Shown in pieces: positions 7,863 through 10,033 of a stretch of DNA of 10,033 nucleotides. The translations under genes were made by a program, and so were the position numbers. Every line of letters starts with the position of its first letter. The stretch's first letter is position 1. The notes beneath the pieces are model-generated. The model was not told the origin of the DNA, searched no databases, and saw only the letters and a list, made by a program, of their open reading frames with translations. Location: contig NZ_JAGYZD010000043.1 of NCBI RefSeq assembly GCF_018371055.1, forward strand, positions 1 through 10,033, given 5' to 3'. Source of the stretch: Finegoldia magna. GTDB taxonomy: Bacteria > Bacillota > Clostridia > Tissierellales > Peptoniphilaceae.

Positions 7863-9289
7863 TGAACAACGATATTTACCAAAGTCCATTAAACACGAGA
7901 TACGCAAGCCACGAAATGAGCCACAATTTCAGCTCTCAAGTTAAGTTTGAAACTTTCAGAAGATTGTGGTTGGCATTGGCGAAATCTGAAAAAGAATTGG
8001 GACTTAATATTACAGACGAACAAATAGAAGAATTGCAAACTCACATTTCAGACATTGACTTTGATAAGGCTGCTGAATACGAAAAAGTTCTTCGTCATGA
8101 TGTAATGGCTCACGTGAAAACATACGGAGAAGTGTGTCCAAACGCAGCTGGAATTATCCACTTGGGAGCGACAAGCTGCTATGTAACTGATAACACGGAC
8201 ATTATCGTGATGAGAAATGCTCTTGAAATCGTAGAGAAAAAGTTAGCGATTTTGATTAAACACTTGTCTGATTTTGCGATTAAATACAAAGATTTGCCAA
8301 CACTTGGCTACACTCATTATCAACCAGCACAATTAGTGACTGTTGGAAAGCGTGCTACTTTGTGGATTCAAGATTTCCTTATGGATTTGGAAGAAGTCAT
8401 TTACAGAAAAGAAAATTTGAAATTGAGAGGGGTAAAGGGAACTACTGGAACTCAAGCATCATTTTTGAAACTTTTCGACAATGACCACGACAAAGTAAAA
8501 CAATTGGAAAAGAAAATCGTAAAAGAAATGGGATTTGACAGCGCAGTTAGCGTGAGTGGACAAACATACACAAGAAAAATCGACTACCATGTGCTTCAAG
8601 TTCTATCATCAATCGCACAATCAGCTCATAAAATGACAAATGACATCAGACTTTTGCAAAACAGAAAAGAATTGGAAGAACCGTTTGAAAAGACACAAAT
8701 CGGTTCATCGGCGATGGCTTACAAGAGAAATCCAATGAGATGCGAAAGAATCTCATCGCTTTCAAAATACGTGATGAGTTTGGTTCAAAATCCACAATTT
8801 GTGGCTAGTACTCAATGGCTTGAAAGAACGTTGGACGACTCTGCGAACAAGAGAATGAGTGTTCCAGAAAGCTTCATGGCTGTGGATAGTATTTTGGAAA
8901 TAGCAATCAACGTTACAGACGGACTTGTTGTTTACGAAAACCAAATCAAAGCACACGTTAATGAAGAATTACCATTTATGGCGACTGAAAACATATTGAT
9001 GGAAGCTGTGAAACGTGGCGGCGACAGACAAGAACTTCACGAAAAAATCAGAGAATATTCAATGGTTGCAGGTAGAAGAGTAAAAGAAGAAGGACTAGAC
9101 AACAATTTATTAGAATTATTGGAAAAAGACGAAGCTTTTAATCTTAACAAAGACGATTTGAATTCACTTTTAGATGGCAAACTTTACATTGGAAGATGCC
9201 CAGAACAAGTGGTTGAATTTATCGAAGAAGACGTCAAACCAGTTATTTCAAAATACAACACAGAATACTCTGTTGATTTGAAAGTTTAA
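7862..9289 (+). CDS. purB: Adenylosuccinate lyase, long (vertebrate-like) form
   Basis: Acts twice in purine synthesis: it removes fumarate from SAICAR to give AICAR, and from adenylosuccinate to give AMP. The 475-residue protein belongs to the fumarase/aspartase superfamily. Visible are RHDVMAH (78-84, catalytic-region His), HLGATSCYVTDNTD (100-113), GYTHYQPAQLVTVGKR (149-164, with general-acid-region His152), KGTTGTQASF (192-201) and the signature loop GSSAMAYKRNPMR (281-293) with the catalytic serine. ERTLDDSANKR (321-331) and ELPFMATENI (369-378) closely resemble human ADSL as I remember it, unlike the shorter 431-residue Bacillus subtilis enzyme. The start is set by AAGGAG at 7851-7856 with a 5-nt spacer. 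The TAATG junction shares one base with the purDL stop, so translation is probably coupled. It is the last gene of the operon. Confidence 0.97.
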   Translation: MNNDIYQSPLNTRYASHEMSHNFSSQVKFETFRRLWLALAKSEKELGLNITDEQIEELQTHISDIDFDKAAEYEKVLRHDVMAHVKTYGEVCPNAAGIIHLGATSCYVTDNTDIIVMRNALEIVEKKLAILIKHLSDFAIKYKDLPTLGYTHYQPAQLVTVGKRATLWIQDFLMDLEEVIYRKENLKLRGVKGTTGTQASFLKLFDNDHDKVKQLEKKIVKEMGFDSAVSVSGQTYTRKIDYHVLQVLSSIAQSAHKMTNDIRLLQNRKELEEPFEKTQIGSSAMAYKRNPMRCERISSLSKYVMSLVQNPQFVASTQWLERTLDDSANKRMSVPESFMAVDSILEIAINVTDGLVVYENQIKAHVNEELPFMATENILMEAVKRGGDRQELHEKIREYSMVAGRRVKEEGLDNNLLELLEKDEAFNLNKDDLNSLLDGKLYIGRCPEQVVEFIEEDVKPVISKYNTEYSVDLKV

Positions 9290-9298
9290 AAATATTAG

Positions 9299-9335
9299 AA
9301 ATGCACATGGCTTAGTAGGCTGTGTGCATTTTTTT
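9299..9335 (+). terminator. Intrinsic terminator of the purine operon
   Basis: A 13-bp stem pairs AAATGCACATGGC (9299-9311) with GCTGTGTGCATTT (9319-9331), with two G-T wobbles and a 7-nt loop TTAGTAG. It is followed by a run of T to 9335 (seven T in total from 9329). It begins 10 nt after the purB stop. This is a classic Rho-independent terminator for + strand transcription. Confidence 0.92.
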
Positions 9336-9337
9336 AG

Positions 9338-9366
9338 TTGATTATATTAAATTTATACGATACAAT
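9338..9366 (+). promoter_or_regulatory. Sigma-A-type promoter of the TVP38/DedA-family gene
   Basis: The -35 box TTGATT (9338-9343) and -10 box TACAAT (9361-9366) are separated by exactly 17 nt of AT-rich sequence. Initiation is expected near 9373, giving a leader of about 22 nt before the ATG at 9395. The promoter begins two bases after the terminator T-run, so the two transcription units abut. Confidence 0.75.
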
Positions 9367-9394
9367 GAATTCAAATATAATTAGTAGGTGAAAT

Positions 9395-10033
9395 ATGGAA
9401 AAATTTAAGAAAATATTTTTGATAGTCCTATTGATAGCATTGACAGTCGGATTAATGGTATTTGTTCCGTACGATTCAATCAGAAATTTGGTACAAAAAT
9501 CCGGCCCATGGGGAGCGGTTGTGTATATTTTATTGTTCACAATACTTCCAATTGGTTTCTTCCCAGTGCCAGCATTAGCGTTAATCGGAGGAGTTAGCTT
9601 CGGACTTGTTAAGGGAAGTATTTACACAGTTATTGGAGCAGCTATGAATTGCTTGCTTATGTTTGAACTTTCTAGAAAAATCGGACACGATTATGTTGTT
9701 AAGATGATTAATGAAAAATTCTCCGAAAAAAATAGGGACAGAATACTAAATGCACCAGATTCAAAACTGTTTACTTTGTTGTTTATCTTCAGACTTATTC
9801 CACTTATTCCATATAATCTTATAAATTACGGATTTGGACTTACAAATATAAGTTTATCGAAGTACATGCTAGCATCGGTTTTGGGAATAATTCCTGGAAC
9901 ACTTGTGTATTTGAATTTGGGGGATAAAGTGTTAAATGTAGGATCCAAGGAATTCTACCAAGCGATTATTTTGGTAGTAGGACTTACTGTTGTGAGCTTG
10001 ATAATGGCTAAAATAATCGACAAAAAAGACAAG
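9395..10033 (+). CDS. TVP38/TMEM64 (DedA/VTT-domain) family membrane protein, 3' end outside window
   Basis: ATG at 9395 is preceded by AGTAGGTG (9383-9390). The frame is open through the last base, 213 codons without a stop; family members are about 200-240 residues, so little is probably missing. A positively charged N-terminus (MEKFKK) leads into a first hydrophobic helix (about 7-25). Hydrophobic stretches follow at about 40-90, including the Pro- and Gly-rich reentrant-like region ILPIGFFPVPALALIGG (50-66), then at about 125-172 and 187-207. The family hallmark FRLIPLIPYNLINYGFGL (132-149) is present, followed by GIIPGTLVYLNLG (164-176). Bacterial members are polytopic inner-membrane proteins, some linked to undecaprenyl-phosphate or phospholipid translocation. 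The substrate here cannot be told from sequence. It has its own promoter and is not functionally tied to the purine genes. Confidence 0.88.
   Translation, partial: MEKFKKIFLIVLLIALTVGLMVFVPYDSIRNLVQKSGPWGAVVYILLFTILPIGFFPVPALALIGGVSFGLVKGSIYTVIGAAMNCLLMFELSRKIGHDYVVKMINEKFSEKNRDRILNAPDSKLFTLLFIFRLIPLIPYNLINYGFGLTNISLSKYMLASVLGIIPGTLVYLNLGDKVLNVGSKEFYQAIILVVGLTVVSLIMAKIIDKKDK

Noticed and set aside
9290..9394. Riboswitch or small RNA in the gap after purB
   Set aside because: The 105 bases are accounted for by a simple terminator, a promoter and a short leader; there is no room for an aptamer.
9334..9540. Minus-strand 68-codon frame over the terminator, promoter and start of the membrane protein gene
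   Set aside because: It lies opposite a well-supported promoter and gene, has no recognisable motif and looks like low-complexity AT-rich antisense.
1..10033. CRISPR array, insertion sequence, tRNA/rRNA or defence genes
   Set aside because: No spaced direct repeats, terminal inverted repeats, transposase or RNA-gene signatures were seen on either strand by reading; coding density is nearly complete with housekeeping genes.

Overview
The window looks like chromosomal DNA from an AT-rich, probably anaerobic Gram-positive bacterium. This is inferred from A/T-ending codons, AGGAG/GGAGG-type ribosome binding sites, a Bacillus-type iron-sulfur PurF, a single-chain clostridial-type PurL and a long-form PurB. 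A peptoniphilid or Finegoldia-like Firmicute is my best guess, but no taxonomic marker is present, so it stays a guess.

Bases 1-9289 are the 3' part of one tightly packed de novo purine operon on the + strand: purF (5' end cut by the window edge), purN, purH, a fused purD-purL gene, and purB. Junctions are +8 nt, -13 nt, +15 nt (to the chosen purDL start) and -1 nt, so the genes are almost certainly co-transcribed and partly translationally coupled. No internal promoter or terminator is visible before 9299. A strong intrinsic terminator (9299-9335) closes the operon. Two bases after its T-run begins a good sigma-A-type promoter (9338-9366) driving a separate gene at 9395. That gene encodes a TVP38/DedA-family membrane protein and runs off the right edge still open at 213 codons.

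The genes supply PurF (PRPP to phosphoribosylamine), PurD (to GAR), PurN (to FGAR), PurL (to FGAM), PurB (SAICAR to AICAR, and adenylosuccinate to AMP) and PurH (AICAR to IMP). AIR synthase (PurM) and the PurE/PurK/PurC steps are not in the window. They may lie upstream of the left edge or elsewhere. purM is often found between purF and purN in related operons and is not there.

Most of the window is ordinary metabolism. The unusual item is the fusion of PurD to full-length PurL in one 1630-residue polypeptide, joined with almost no linker. It combines steps 2 and 4 of the pathway, while the enzyme for step 3 (PurN) is a separate protein encoded in the same operon. I saw no mobile elements, CRISPR arrays, RNA genes, defence genes or repeats, and I do not think the window holds a wholly new system.
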